From contig RGUW01000002.1 of NCBI GenBank assembly GCA_010027605.1, positions 1-63,261 on the forward strand: DNA of 63,261 nucleotides, given 5' to 3'. Of the stretch, positions 7,559 to 15,746 are shown in pieces. This stretch comes from Synechococcaceae bacterium WB9_2_112 (GTDB lineage Bacteria; Cyanobacteriota; Cyanobacteriia; PCC-6307; Cyanobiaceae). Position 1 is the stretch's first letter; each line of letters opens with the position of its first letter. The position numbers and the translations under genes are program-made. A model generated the notes under the pieces. It saw only the letters and a list, made by a program, of their open reading frames with translations, did no database searches and was not told the origin of the DNA.

Positions 7559-8644
7559 ATGAACACGACGTTTCTGCCGGCCTGGTTGTACACCGACCCC
7601 GTAATCGTCCAGCGCGAGCGCCAGCGTTACGCGCCACGGCTCTGGCATCCGCTCACAGCCAGCACCGCCCTGGCGGAGGGTCAGGTCCAGGCCTTTGAGC
7701 TGCTGGGCGTGCCGATCCTGTTGACCCGCTCCCAGGGGGCGCTGCGCTGCTTGATCAACCGTTGCCCCCACCGCGGAGTGGCGCTGCAGCAACCCTCTCA
7801 ACAACCCCAGACGTGCCGCCGCCTGGTCTGTCCGTATCACGGTTGGACCTATGACCTGGCGGGTCAGCTGCTGGCTGCGGCGCGCGAGGGCGACTTTGTC
7901 GGATCCTTTGAGCGGAGCGACTGGCCTTTGATGCCCCTGCAGTGCCGGGAACTGGGCGGCCTGATCTGGGTTGCGATCGGGCCTGACCCATTGCCCCTGG
8001 AGCAGCAGCTTGATCTTGTATTGCAGGAGGCCGAGGCTCTGTTCGCCTGGCCCCGGGAGCTGTTGCTGCGTCAGAGCCACGTCCTCAACTGCAACTGGAA
8101 GATCGCTCATGACAACACCCTTGACGACTATCACGTCGCCATTGCCCATCCGACGACTCTGCACCGCGAGCAGGGCCCCGTGCGTCTCTATCGCCATGCC
8201 CTGAGCGATCACGCCAGCCTGCTGGCCACTCCCTATGGCGAGGTTGGTGAGTTTCTGACCTTTGGTCTGGCGCCCTGGACCCACCTGCTGCTGTGGCCCG
8301 ATGGTCGACTGGCGCTCATCCAGTTTCCGCCGATCGACCCAGGTCACTGTTACATGGAGGTTTGCCTGTTGGGCGATGGGGCTCTCAAACCCCAGGCCCA
8401 GGTGTGGATGGAGGAGGTCCAGACCTTTCTGGCTGAAGATCGGCGCCTGGTTGAAGCGGCCCAAGTGGGCTATGCGAGTGGTCTGGTGCCCGGACCGCCC
8501 CATCGCCTCGAGCAACGCATCCTGCAACAGCAGAGCCTTTACTGCCGTCTGATGGACCTCGAGACCTTTGGTTCTGAACCGACCACTTCAGTGCTCATGA
8601 CTGCAGAGCACCCTGGCGTAGCCACTGCGCCATCGCCGCATTGA
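7559..8644 (+). CDS. Rieske non-heme iron oxygenase, catalytic subunit
   Basis: 361 aa. The N-terminal Rieske [2Fe-2S] site is complete: C69-P-H71 and C91-P-Y-H94. The catalytic mononuclear iron site is the DDYHVAIAH segment with His192 and His197; an acidic ligand probably comes from the AEDRRLVE region near residue 295. This is the alpha-subunit architecture of enzymes that hydroxylate or N/O-dealkylate small molecules, such as carnitine or choline oxygenases and aromatic dioxygenases. No reductase gene is adjacent, so electrons presumably come from host ferredoxin. It begins 8 nt after the ATPase, which ties it to the guanidine operon. Its last 50 nt overlap the convergent neighbour. Confidence 0.88.
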   Translation: MNTTFLPAWLYTDPVIVQRERQRYAPRLWHPLTASTALAEGQVQAFELLGVPILLTRSQGALRCLINRCPHRGVALQQPSQQPQTCRRLVCPYHGWTYDLAGQLLAAAREGDFVGSFERSDWPLMPLQCRELGGLIWVAIGPDPLPLEQQLDLVLQEAEALFAWPRELLLRQSHVLNCNWKIAHDNTLDDYHVAIAHPTTLHREQGPVRLYRHALSDHASLLATPYGEVGEFLTFGLAPWTHLLLWPDGRLALIQFPPIDPGHCYMEVCLLGDGALKPQAQVWMEEVQTFLAEDRRLVEAAQVGYASGLVPGPPHRLEQRILQQQSLYCRLMDLETFGSEPTTSVLMTAEHPGVATAPSPH

Positions 8645-9473
8645 TCGACTCCAGATCGGCGACCGGCATGCCGGTGAACGGCAGGCGGGGCAGGTAGCCA
8701 TCGGGGCCAAATTCGGGCGTGATCGTGATCACCCTCTGGCCCCGTGCTCGTTGTTGCTGCACAAATAACTGCCAGCAACGGCGATGGGCCTCCAGTTCGG
8801 GAGCCCATTCGGGTGCAAAAGGATGGCCCACCGACGGTCCCTGGGCATGGCCCACCCGGGCATGGATGTGATCGACCCGATCGGCGATCGCCTGGATCGG
8901 CTCCAGCTCTGGTGTCATCAGTCGTTCGCTGACGGCACACCAGTGGCTGATGTCGGCTGTGAGACGCAACCGCGGGTGCCTGCTCAGGCGCTCGGCGATT
9001 CGCCAGGGATTGAACAGGCTGCGGCTGCGATGGGTCTCAAGGCTGACCGGGCATCTGCAGCGCTCGATCCTCTCGAGCAGGGTCTCCAGAAAATGATCCT
9101 GCACCTCATCTGACCAGCTGTCGCTGCCGGCGATCACACTGATGCGGTGCGGCTTCAGGGCTTCGGCCCGGCTCAGTTGCCCGTCGAGTTCCTCGGCATG
9201 CTGTTGCCACGAGCGCGACAGATCAGGCACGTAATCACCGCCACTCACCAGCTCGACGATGAGCTGGAGGTTGGCTGTTTGCAGTTGCTCGACCACGGCA
9301 GAGGCTGTCGTCTGGACGATGGCAGGGTGCTCGAGATTGACTTCCAGGCCGTCGAATCCGAGCGACTGGGCCCGCAGGATCGCCTGGCTCAGATCGCCCC
9401 TGAACCCCCAGAGGCTCCACAACACCTTCACTGGAGCATCTGCTGCTGCAGCGGGAGCAGACCATCGTTTCAC
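8595..9473 (-). CDS. Xylose-isomerase-like TIM barrel (sugar phosphate isomerase/epimerase family)
   Basis: 292 aa. The start is GTG 9473 with AGGGG about 8 nt upstream. Acidic and histidine metal-ligand motifs typical of the AP-endonuclease-2/xylose-isomerase-like barrel appear in order: EVNLEH near residue 45, SLETHRSR, TADISHW, HIHARVGH and TPEFGPDGY. These enzymes use divalent metals to isomerise, epimerise or cleave sugars and related polar compounds. Its substrate cannot be named. It converges on the Rieske gene with a 50-nt overlap and is preceded 16 nt upstream by a 53-aa gene, so the pair forms an opposing transcription unit embedded in the cluster. Confidence 0.8.
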   Translation of the reverse strand: MKRWSAPAAAADAPVKVLWSLWGFRGDLSQAILRAQSLGFDGLEVNLEHPAIVQTTASAVVEQLQTANLQLIVELVSGGDYVPDLSRSWQQHAEELDGQLSRAEALKPHRISVIAGSDSWSDEVQDHFLETLLERIERCRCPVSLETHRSRSLFNPWRIAERLSRHPRLRLTADISHWCAVSERLMTPELEPIQAIADRVDHIHARVGHAQGPSVGHPFAPEWAPELEAHRRCWQLFVQQQRARGQRVITITPEFGPDGYLPRLPFTGMPVADLESINAAMAQWLRQGALQS

Positions 9474-9489
9474 CGGTCAGCCCCTCAGA

Positions 9490-9651
9490 TCAGCTCATGG
9501 CGGTGAACTCCTGGGGCTGAATGCCCAGGTAGACCGCCTCTTTGAACAGGGCCTGCTTGGTCTCGGCATCGTCATCCCGCACGGCCTGGGCGTAGCGCTG
9601 CCGCAAGGATGCGATCAGGGTTTCACGCTGCGGATCGTTGCTGCTCGCCAT
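9490..9651 (-). CDS. Conserved-looking 53-aa soluble protein
   Basis: Short frame starting ATG 9651 (MASSNDPQRETLIASL) and ending TGA at 9492-9490. The product is charged, helical and has no membrane segment. The region LRQRYAQAVRDDDAETKQAL looks like amphipathic helix. Codon use is like the neighbours. It lies 16 nt upstream of the TIM-barrel gene on the same strand, so the two are probably co-transcribed. I do not recognise the family. Confidence 0.6.
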   Translation of the reverse strand: MASSNDPQRETLIASLRQRYAQAVRDDDAETKQALFKEAVYLGIQPQEFTAMS

Positions 9652-9746
9652 GGCCAGCCTGTTTCAGCGTCAACTTTAGGCAGCGCTGACGGTTGGACTC
9701 AGCGGGCCCGGCGGTTGTCGTCGCGACGAGGGGCCCCGTGCAAATG

Positions 9747-9760
9747 GTCACATTCCCTAC
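9747..9760 (+). promoter_or_regulatory. Weak NtcA-like site upstream of the desaturase module
   Basis: GTC-N8-TAC at 9747-9760 differs by one base from the NtcA consensus GTA-N8-TAC, and is flanked by TGGT/ACCA. It lies in the divergent gap before the desaturase gene. No convincing minus-10 box lies 22 nt downstream, so this is tentative. Confidence 0.25.
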
Positions 9761-9794
9761 CAACGCCCAGCACGTCTTCTGATGTGATTTGCCG

Positions 9795-10712
9795 ATGACC
9801 AACGCTCCATCGGAACTGATTGCGCGTCAGCTACTGGCGCAGCTCAATGCCCTGCGCGATGGCCCGGGATGGCGGCGTCTCCTGTCGCACGTCGGCGCGA
9901 TCGTGTTCGCTGGTTTGATCTGGCGTTTCGACAGCCTGCCGTTGCCGCTACGTCTGCTGGGCCTCTGGATCAGCGGCATCAGCCTGGCCACTTGTTTTGC
10001 CGGTCTTCACGAGTGCTGCCACCGCACTGCCTTTCGCAGCAGGCGCCTCAATGACGCCGTGGCCTGGTGGATGGGCCTGCTCAGTTTCTACAACTCCACC
10101 TTCTACCGCCGTTACCACCAGTGGCATCACCGCTATACCCATCAGCCCGGTCTTGATCCTGAGCTCGAGGATCCCGTGCCGACAACGCTGTCTGATTACG
10201 TGCTGGAGATCAGCGGCTGGAACTGGTGGATCGGCAAGTTGCGCGGTTACGCGCGGCTGCTCTGGGGCGATCTGAGTGCCGTTCCCTACCTGAGCCCAGA
10301 GGTCATCCCCCAGGTCCGCCGTTCCGTGCGACTGCAGTTCGTCGCCTATGCCGCGCTTCTTGCCGCATCGCTGGTCGCTGGCAATGGTTTTCTTCTGTGG
10401 AGCTGGCTGTTGCCCCTGGCGGTGGGGCAACCGTTTCTGCGGCTGCTGCTGTTGGCTGAGCACACCGGATGCGCTTACAGCACGGATGGTCTGGCCAACA
10501 CCCGCACCACCTTGACCCTCGCACCTGTGCGTTGGTTGATGTGGAACATGCCGTTCCACGCTGAGCACCACCTCTATCCTTCGCTTCCTTTTCATGCGCT
10601 GCCCGCTGCCCATCGCTGGATCGGTCCGAGGTTGCAGCATCTCGATCGCGGTTACCTCGCTGTGCATGCCCGGTTGCTGCCGCGCCTCGCCGAGCTGGGT
10701 CAGCCGGCATGA
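9795..10712 (+). CDS. Membrane di-iron desaturase/hydroxylase
   Basis: 305 aa from ATG 9795. The three histidine boxes of the fatty acid desaturase/hydroxylase superfamily are intact: HECCH (72-76), HQWHH (108-112) and HAEHH (255-259), with an additional H in the LAEHTGC segment. Hydrophobic helices flank the boxes. Members oxygenate or desaturate lipids, carotenoids, alkanes and amino-acid-like side chains using O2. The placement with a hydrolase and a glutamine-synthetase-like ligase, rather than with lipid genes, suggests a small-molecule substrate; that is inference. Its end overlaps the next start by 4 nt (ATGA). Confidence 0.85.
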   Translation: MTNAPSELIARQLLAQLNALRDGPGWRRLLSHVGAIVFAGLIWRFDSLPLPLRLLGLWISGISLATCFAGLHECCHRTAFRSRRLNDAVAWWMGLLSFYNSTFYRRYHQWHHRYTHQPGLDPELEDPVPTTLSDYVLEISGWNWWIGKLRGYARLLWGDLSAVPYLSPEVIPQVRRSVRLQFVAYAALLAASLVAGNGFLLWSWLLPLAVGQPFLRLLLLAEHTGCAYSTDGLANTRTTLTLAPVRWLMWNMPFHAEHHLYPSLPFHALPAAHRWIGPRLQHLDRGYLAVHARLLPRLAELGQPA

Positions 10713-11704
10713 TCCTCAGCCAGCCAGATGGCTCCGCGGATCGCGTCTTTGAACTGGGAGATGTCCTCCTCGCCTGCGGCAAGACCATTTCCCAGGCCCG
10801 CCTGGTCTACCGACAGTTCGGTCAGCTCAACGCTGATCGCTCCAATCTCATCCTGATGCCGACCTCCTACGGCGCCAGGCCGGCCGATCTGGCCTGGACC
10901 GTTGGGCCGGTCCTCGATCCTGACCGCTGGTGCATCGTGATCGCCGGTCAGTTTGGCAACGGCCTCTCGAGCAGCCCCAGCCATGGCGGCATGGGCCTTG
11001 CCGAACAGGGATGGGTGGTGCGGCACAGCGACAATGTCGCGGCCCAGAAGCGTTTGCTTCAGGAGCAGTTCGGAGTCAGCCGGGTGCCGTTGATCTACGG
11101 CTGGTCGATGGGTGCTCAGCAGGCCTACCAGTGGGCGGTGAGCGATCCCAAGGCGGTGCAGCGCCTGTGCTGTGTCTGCGGAACAGCCCGAACCTCGGTG
11201 CACAACAAGCTGTTTTGCCTCAGCCTGCGCCAGGCCCTGACTGCAGATCCCCATTGGACTGGCGTCGGTTTTGATGGTGTGCCCGAACAGGGCCTGCGCA
11301 CCTTTGCGTTGATCTATGCCAGCTGGGCGGCCAGCCAGCAGCACTACCGCGGTCTGAGCGAAAACCTTGAGCAGCACGTTGAGCACCAGTGGTTGCCCCA
11401 CTACCGGCGCCACGATCCCAGAGACCTGATCGCCATGCTCGATACCTGGATGGCTCACGACGTGGCTGCAGGTGGCGATCTGCAGAGCAGCCTGGCCACC
11501 ATCAGCGCTCGTACAGCCGTGGTGGCCGGCAGCCACGACCTCTATTTCCTGGTCGACGACATGGCGCTCGAGGCTGAAGCGATTCCCGGGGCCCGGTTCC
11601 ACGTGCTGGAGTCATTGCTGGGTCACCGCGCCGGCAATCCCCACAGCAGCCGCCCTGAGCAGCAGCATCTCCGGCGCATCGTCGATCAGCTGTTGGACAG
11701 CTGA
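10709..11704 (+). CDS. MetX-like alpha/beta hydrolase
   Basis: 331 aa with the alpha/beta-hydrolase triad: nucleophile elbow GWSMG (Ser133), Asp277 in GSHDLYF and His306 in LLGHRAG. The overall layout resembles homoserine O-acetyltransferase (MetX) family proteins, but the MetX-defining GGSMGG is not exact, so acyl transfer to homoserine is not assured. It may act as a hydrolase or acyltransferase on a product of the oxygenase encoded 4 nt upstream. The gene is followed after 63 nt by the second ligase. Confidence 0.8.
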   Translation: MILSQPDGSADRVFELGDVLLACGKTISQARLVYRQFGQLNADRSNLILMPTSYGARPADLAWTVGPVLDPDRWCIVIAGQFGNGLSSSPSHGGMGLAEQGWVVRHSDNVAAQKRLLQEQFGVSRVPLIYGWSMGAQQAYQWAVSDPKAVQRLCCVCGTARTSVHNKLFCLSLRQALTADPHWTGVGFDGVPEQGLRTFALIYASWAASQQHYRGLSENLEQHVEHQWLPHYRRHDPRDLIAMLDTWMAHDVAAGGDLQSSLATISARTAVVAGSHDLYFLVDDMALEAEAIPGARFHVLESLLGHRAGNPHSSRPEQQHLRRIVDQLLDS

Positions 11705-11767
11705 GCCTGAAGCGAACGCCACCGCGTTCCGCAGCCGCCCCACCCCAGTTTTTTGCGATTGGTCTCC

Positions 11768-13087
11768 ATGACTGCTCTGGCCAGCTCTGCCCGTGATCTC
11801 GGTCTGCGGTTTCTGCTGTTGTCGTTCACCGATCTGTTCGGTGTGCAGCGCGCCAAGCTCGTGCCGCTCTCAGCTGTGGAGGCGATGGCGCGCGATGGCG
11901 CGGGCTTTGCGGGGTTTGCCGCCTGGCTGGATCTGAGCCCGGCCGATGGTGATGTGATGGCCATCCCGGATGGGGCCAGCCTGATGCCGCTGCCCTGGCA
12001 ACCCGAGGTCGGTTGGGTCGCCACCGAGCTCACCCTCGCAGGTGAGCCCATGGCGCAATGCCCGCGTCGTCTGCTGCGCCAGCAACAGCAGCGTGCTGCA
12101 GCGCTTGGCTTGGAGCTGCGCAGTGGTGTCGAGGCCGAATTCTTCTTGCTGCAGCCCTGCGGTGAGCTGATCGCCGATCCGGCTGATACCCAGGAGAAAC
12201 CCTGTTACGACCAGTTGGCCCTGATGCGTCGTTACGGACTGATCGGTCCCGTGCTCGAGGCGATGGAGTCGCTGGGCTGGGGGCCCTATCAGGCTGACCA
12301 CGAAGACGCCAACGGTCAGTTCGAGATCAACTGGACCTTCAGTGATGCCGTGACCACGGCCGATCGCCATGCCTTCTTCAAAGTCATGGTCAGATCCATG
12401 GCCGAGGCCCAGGGCCTGCGCGCCAGCTTCATGCCCAAGCCCTTTGCTGACCTCACCGGCAACGGTTGTCACACCCACCTGTCGTTGTGGGGGGCGCCGG
12501 GCACCCCGCGGTCTGGCGAGAACCTCTTTCACGACCCCGCCGGAGAGCTGGGTCTGTCGCGCCTGGCCTATCACTTTCTGGGTGGTCTGATCGCCCATGC
12601 ACCGGCGCTGTGTGCCATCACCAATCCGACTCCGAACAGCTATCGACGTCTGGCGGCGCCGCCCACCACCTCGGGTGCCACCTGGAGCCCGGCAGGCATC
12701 AGTTACAGCGCCAACAACCGTACCCACATGCTGCGTCTGCCGGATGACCAGCGCATTGAGCTGCGTCTGCCTGACGGTGCAGCCCATCCGTATCTGCTGC
12801 AGGCAGCGTTGCTGGCGGCAGGCCTGGATGGCATCGAGCGCCAGCTCGACCCCGGACCACGCCACGACAATGACAATTACGCGGCCCCGTTGGCGGCCGA
12901 TCAATGCCCGCGTCTGCCCGCTGATCTGGGTGAGGCCCTGGCGGCCTTTGCCGCCGATGACCAGCTGCGCCGGGGACTCGGCGAGGCGTTCTGCACCGCC
13001 TATGAGCGCCTGCGTGCTCGTCAATGGCGAGGGGTTGCCAACAGTCAGGTCGGCGTTGAACAGCGGCGCGCGGGGCTTGATGCCTAG
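11768..13087 (+). CDS. Second glutamine-synthetase-like ligase (GlnT/GmaS type, divergent)
   Basis: 439 aa from ATG 11768. It shares the DLFGVQRAKLVP N-terminal pattern and the order EAEFF, HEDANGQFE, GNGCHTH, RIELR with the ligase at 3503, so the two are paralogs. It differs clearly in the substrate half: VECRAADISCNPYL of the first copy is here IELRLPDGAAHPYL, and the ELFTGAALDG block is replaced. That argues for a different amine acceptor. The catalytic glutamates and the ATP/glutamate-binding segments look preserved. It probably shares a transcript with the desaturase and hydrolase genes. Confidence 0.83.
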   Translation: MTALASSARDLGLRFLLLSFTDLFGVQRAKLVPLSAVEAMARDGAGFAGFAAWLDLSPADGDVMAIPDGASLMPLPWQPEVGWVATELTLAGEPMAQCPRRLLRQQQQRAAALGLELRSGVEAEFFLLQPCGELIADPADTQEKPCYDQLALMRRYGLIGPVLEAMESLGWGPYQADHEDANGQFEINWTFSDAVTTADRHAFFKVMVRSMAEAQGLRASFMPKPFADLTGNGCHTHLSLWGAPGTPRSGENLFHDPAGELGLSRLAYHFLGGLIAHAPALCAITNPTPNSYRRLAAPPTTSGATWSPAGISYSANNRTHMLRLPDDQRIELRLPDGAAHPYLLQAALLAAGLDGIERQLDPGPRHDNDNYAAPLAADQCPRLPADLGEALAAFAADDQLRRGLGEAFCTAYERLRARQWRGVANSQVGVEQRRAGLDA

Positions 13088-13129
13088 GTGGGTACCTCAG
13101 GACCGAGGCACTCAGTTGCAGAGGATCGA

Positions 13130-15100
13130 CTACAGCCCCCGCTCCATCAGGCGTCCCATGAGGTCGGCGCTGCGCTGCTGGAAGCCGGCCAGCTGGTTGG
13201 GCTCCAGCCCTCCCACCGCCAGGCGGGCCATCTCGTAAAGATGTCGACTCAGGTCGTTGGCCAGTTGTTGGCTTGGTGATGTGGCAGCACCTGCGCCCGG
13301 GGTGGTGATGACCGAGCCTGCCGCGAGCTTGAGCAGGCCTTCGACCAGGGGATGCCTGCGGTTGATCAGCAGCACGTGGTGCTCGGGCAGGCCCGGCAGG
13401 CGCTGTTCCATCAAGGCGCCCATGTCGTTGATGCGGCGCATCTGCTCGGGCAGCAGGATCAGGGCCGCCGGGGCGTTGTCGCCTTTGAGGGCCTGCACCT
13501 GGATCGTGACCTTGTCGTTGCCGAGGGAGCTCTTGAACAGCTCCCGCAGTTTTTCGGAGTTGTCTTTGCCATCGGCATCGCTGATCTCGCTCTCCTTCTC
13601 CTGCAGGGACTCGTCGAGCTCGGCATCGACCCGTTGAAACTTGAGCTCCTCGTGGCGGTATTCGAGCCAGGGAATGAACTGGCTGTCAATGAAGGTGTCA
13701 GCCAGGAGCACCTCGGCTCCTTGGCTCTTCCACAGGGCCAGCGCCCCGGCCTGGCCGGCCTCGTCGGTGCAGTACAGGATGCGCTTGTCGTTGGTGGCGT
13801 CGAGCCGGCTGCGGTAGCCCGAGAGGGTGGTGTAGGCCTTGCCGTTGTCAGCAGGGATCGGATCAAGCCTGCTGCTGGTGTCGGCCCAGGCATCACCACT
13901 CTGATCAGCGGAGGCACCGTCAGGGATGTCTGGTTGAGGTGTGGCCGTTGTGCCGAACAGGACAAGCTCCGACACCTGGTCGGCAAACTTGTCGTCCTCC
14001 ATGGCACCGATCTTGATGAACGGAGCCAGCGACTCCCAGATTTCGGCGTAACGCTTGGGGTCATCACGGTGCAGTTCCTTGAGCCGATCGCCCACCTTCT
14101 TGGCGACGAAACCACCGATGGACCGCACACGTCGGTCGGTCTGCAGAGCCGAACGGCTCACGTTGAGCGGAATGTCGGGCGAATCGATCACACCGCGCAG
14201 CGGCAGCAGATAGCGGGGCACCACTTCCTTGATCGAATCGCTCACGAACACCTGATTGCAGTACAGGCGGATCTCACCTTTTTCCCAGTCGGCCCGGCCA
14301 GTGAACTTGGGGAAGTAGAGAATGCCCTGCAGGTTGTAGGGATAGTCGGTGTTGAGGTGCACCCATAACAGTGGGTCTCCCTGAAAGGGATACAGGTAGC
14401 GATAGAGCTCGATGTAGTCGTTGTCGCTCAGATCCCGCGGGCTCTTGCGCCAGGGTGCTTCGCGCTTGTTGATGGTCTCGCCCTCAAGTTGCACCGCCAC
14501 CGGCATGAAGTCGCAGTAGGTGGTGACCAGTGTCTTGATGCGGGCGGGCTCGATGTACTCGAGCTCCTCGTCCATCAGATGCAGGATCACATCGGTGCCG
14601 GGTTCGCTTCGCTCGGCACCTTCGAGGTTGAAACTCGGGGACCCGTCGCAGCTCCAGCGAACCGCCTCACTGCCGTCGCGGGCGCTGAGGGTCACCAGCT
14701 CCACCTGTTTGGCCACCATGAAGCTGGAATAGAAACCCAGACCAAAGTGGCCGATGATGGCATCACTTTCGCTCTTGTACTTCTCGAGAAAGTCTTCGGC
14801 ACTCGAAAAGGCCACCTGGTTGATGTAACGCTTGACCTCATCGGCGCTCATGCCGATGCCGTTGTCGCTGATCGTGAGGGTCTTGGCTTCGCGGTCGATG
14901 CGAATCTCGATCTTGCCTTCTGGGCCTTCGCTGCAGTCGCCCGCCATGGCCGCCATGCGGCGTTTGCTGATCGCGTCAACACCGTTGCTGACCAGCTCAC
15001 GCAGAAACACTTCGTGCCCGCTGTAGACGGCCTTTTTGATGATCGGGAAGATGTTTTCGGTATGGATCTGAATCTGACCCTGTTCGGCTTGCAGCACCAC
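13130..15100 (-). CDS. htpG: Molecular chaperone HtpG (bacterial Hsp90)
   Basis: About 656 aa. The GHKL ATPase domain is obvious: QIHTENIFPIIKKAVYSGHEVFLRELVSN (split here as the family N-terminal helix), DNGIGM near residue 80 and GHFGLGFYS near 120. The middle and C-terminal dimerisation domains follow. It assists folding of client proteins, including phycobilisome linkers in cyanobacteria. GTG 15100 is chosen because homology begins at VLQAEQGQIQIH; ATG 15154 would add 18 atypical residues. It converges with the second ligase gene, 42 nt apart, with no strong terminator between them. Confidence 0.95.
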   Translation of the reverse strand: MVLQAEQGQIQIHTENIFPIIKKAVYSGHEVFLRELVSNGVDAISKRRMAAMAGDCSEGPEGKIEIRIDREAKTLTISDNGIGMSADEVKRYINQVAFSSAEDFLEKYKSESDAIIGHFGLGFYSSFMVAKQVELVTLSARDGSEAVRWSCDGSPSFNLEGAERSEPGTDVILHLMDEELEYIEPARIKTLVTTYCDFMPVAVQLEGETINKREAPWRKSPRDLSDNDYIELYRYLYPFQGDPLLWVHLNTDYPYNLQGILYFPKFTGRADWEKGEIRLYCNQVFVSDSIKEVVPRYLLPLRGVIDSPDIPLNVSRSALQTDRRVRSIGGFVAKKVGDRLKELHRDDPKRYAEIWESLAPFIKIGAMEDDKFADQVSELVLFGTTATPQPDIPDGASADQSGDAWADTSSRLDPIPADNGKAYTTLSGYRSRLDATNDKRILYCTDEAGQAGALALWKSQGAEVLLADTFIDSQFIPWLEYRHEELKFQRVDAELDESLQEKESEISDADGKDNSEKLRELFKSSLGNDKVTIQVQALKGDNAPAALILLPEQMRRINDMGALMEQRLPGLPEHHVLLINRRHPLVEGLLKLAAGSVITTPGAGAATSPSQQLANDLSRHLYEMARLAVGGLEPNQLAGFQQRSADLMGRLMERGL

Positions 15101-15199
15101 TGATCGGCGGGCGAAGTGATGACCAGCGTCACCCGACCCGGGGCCCGGCGCCAAGGGGCCTCGATGGGCGTAAAACCGACCCCTGCCGCTCGGCGACCC

Positions 15200-15400
15200 T
15201 CATGCGCAGGGTTGCTGAAACAGCTCCCCCTGGATCACCGTGCACCAGCCAGTCTGGCTGGGCCGCCTCTGCTTCGCTGCAGCAGCCGGTGGGGCTGCAG
15301 CCAAGCTCGACCGGACGCCGTGCCCGGAGGTCGATGGCACGCTCCGTGGCCAGCCGGCATCAGCGGCCCTGAACAGCGCATAGGGGGAAGAGACCGACAT
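15200..15400 (-). CDS. Candidate 66-aa protein next to a LexA-like box
   Basis: ATG 15400 opens a 66-codon frame ending TGA with about three quarters G/C at third positions, similar to real genes here. The product is basic and low in complexity in the middle (SSLAAAPPAAAAKQRR) and ends WCTVIQGELFQQPCA. No family is recognised, and no clear ribosome-binding site precedes it. The only independent support is a near-consensus LexA box starting 12 nt upstream of the start codon. It may be a chance frame. Confidence 0.35.
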   Translation of the reverse strand: MSVSSPYALFRAADAGWPRSVPSTSGHGVRSSLAAAPPAAAAKQRRPSQTGWCTVIQGELFQQPCA

Positions 15401-15411
15401 CGTATTGGTTC

Positions 15412-15425
15412 AGTACACCTGTACT
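15412..15425. promoter_or_regulatory. LexA-box-like palindrome
   Basis: AGTACACCTGTACT matches the cyanobacterial LexA (SOS) consensus AGTACWNWTGTACT at 13 of 14 positions. It lies between htpG and a small membrane-protein gene in a gene-poor stretch, 12 nt upstream of a 66-codon reverse-strand frame. Confidence 0.55.
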
Positions 15426-15746
15426 AGTTCTGGTCGTGTCTGTTGTCAAGGGCCGGCGTCGTGATCTCATCGTGATCACAGTCGACCTGTCTGTTGGATG
15501 CGCGCTGTTTCCTCCTGGTGCGGGTGGCTGTTTCCAGCAGATGGGCCAACCCTTCTTCAGCAGCACCTGACGCCAGCTACACCCCTTCCAGCACTATCCG
15601 CATTCAGCGGGGCTCGGCTTGCCCAAGATCCGGTTTCAGCACTACACCGGTTTGGGCAATACGCTGCAACGCGAATCCTGTGATCTGTTCCCAGATCTGT
15701 GCCTGGAGCCAAGCCCCCGATCGATCCTGATGATCAGGATGAGCCC
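15426..15746. other. Gene-poor stretch downstream of the LexA-like box
   Basis: About 320 nt with no convincing gene. Open frames here encode Ser/Arg-rich, non-protein-like sequence. I see no tRNA or known riboswitch. It could contain the 5' leader of the 15747 gene. A short inverted repeat (15724-15740) lies at the right end. Confidence 0.5.
15724..15740 (+). promoter_or_regulatory. 7-bp inverted repeat just before a start codon
   Basis: ATCCTGA (15724-15730) and TCAGGAT (15734-15740) pair around TGA, ending 6 nt before ATG 15747. In RNA this would occlude the ribosome-binding region; in DNA it could be an operator. Confidence 0.35.

Noticed and set aside
7385-8527. 380-codon reverse frame antisense to the Rieske gene
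   Set aside because: No recognisable fold; it mirrors codon bias of the forward gene.
11713-11757. Hairpin plus T-run as a terminator after the alpha/beta hydrolase
   Set aside because: GAACGC/GCGTTC stem is about 20 nt from the six T, too far for a rho-independent terminator, and the next gene is likely in the same operon.
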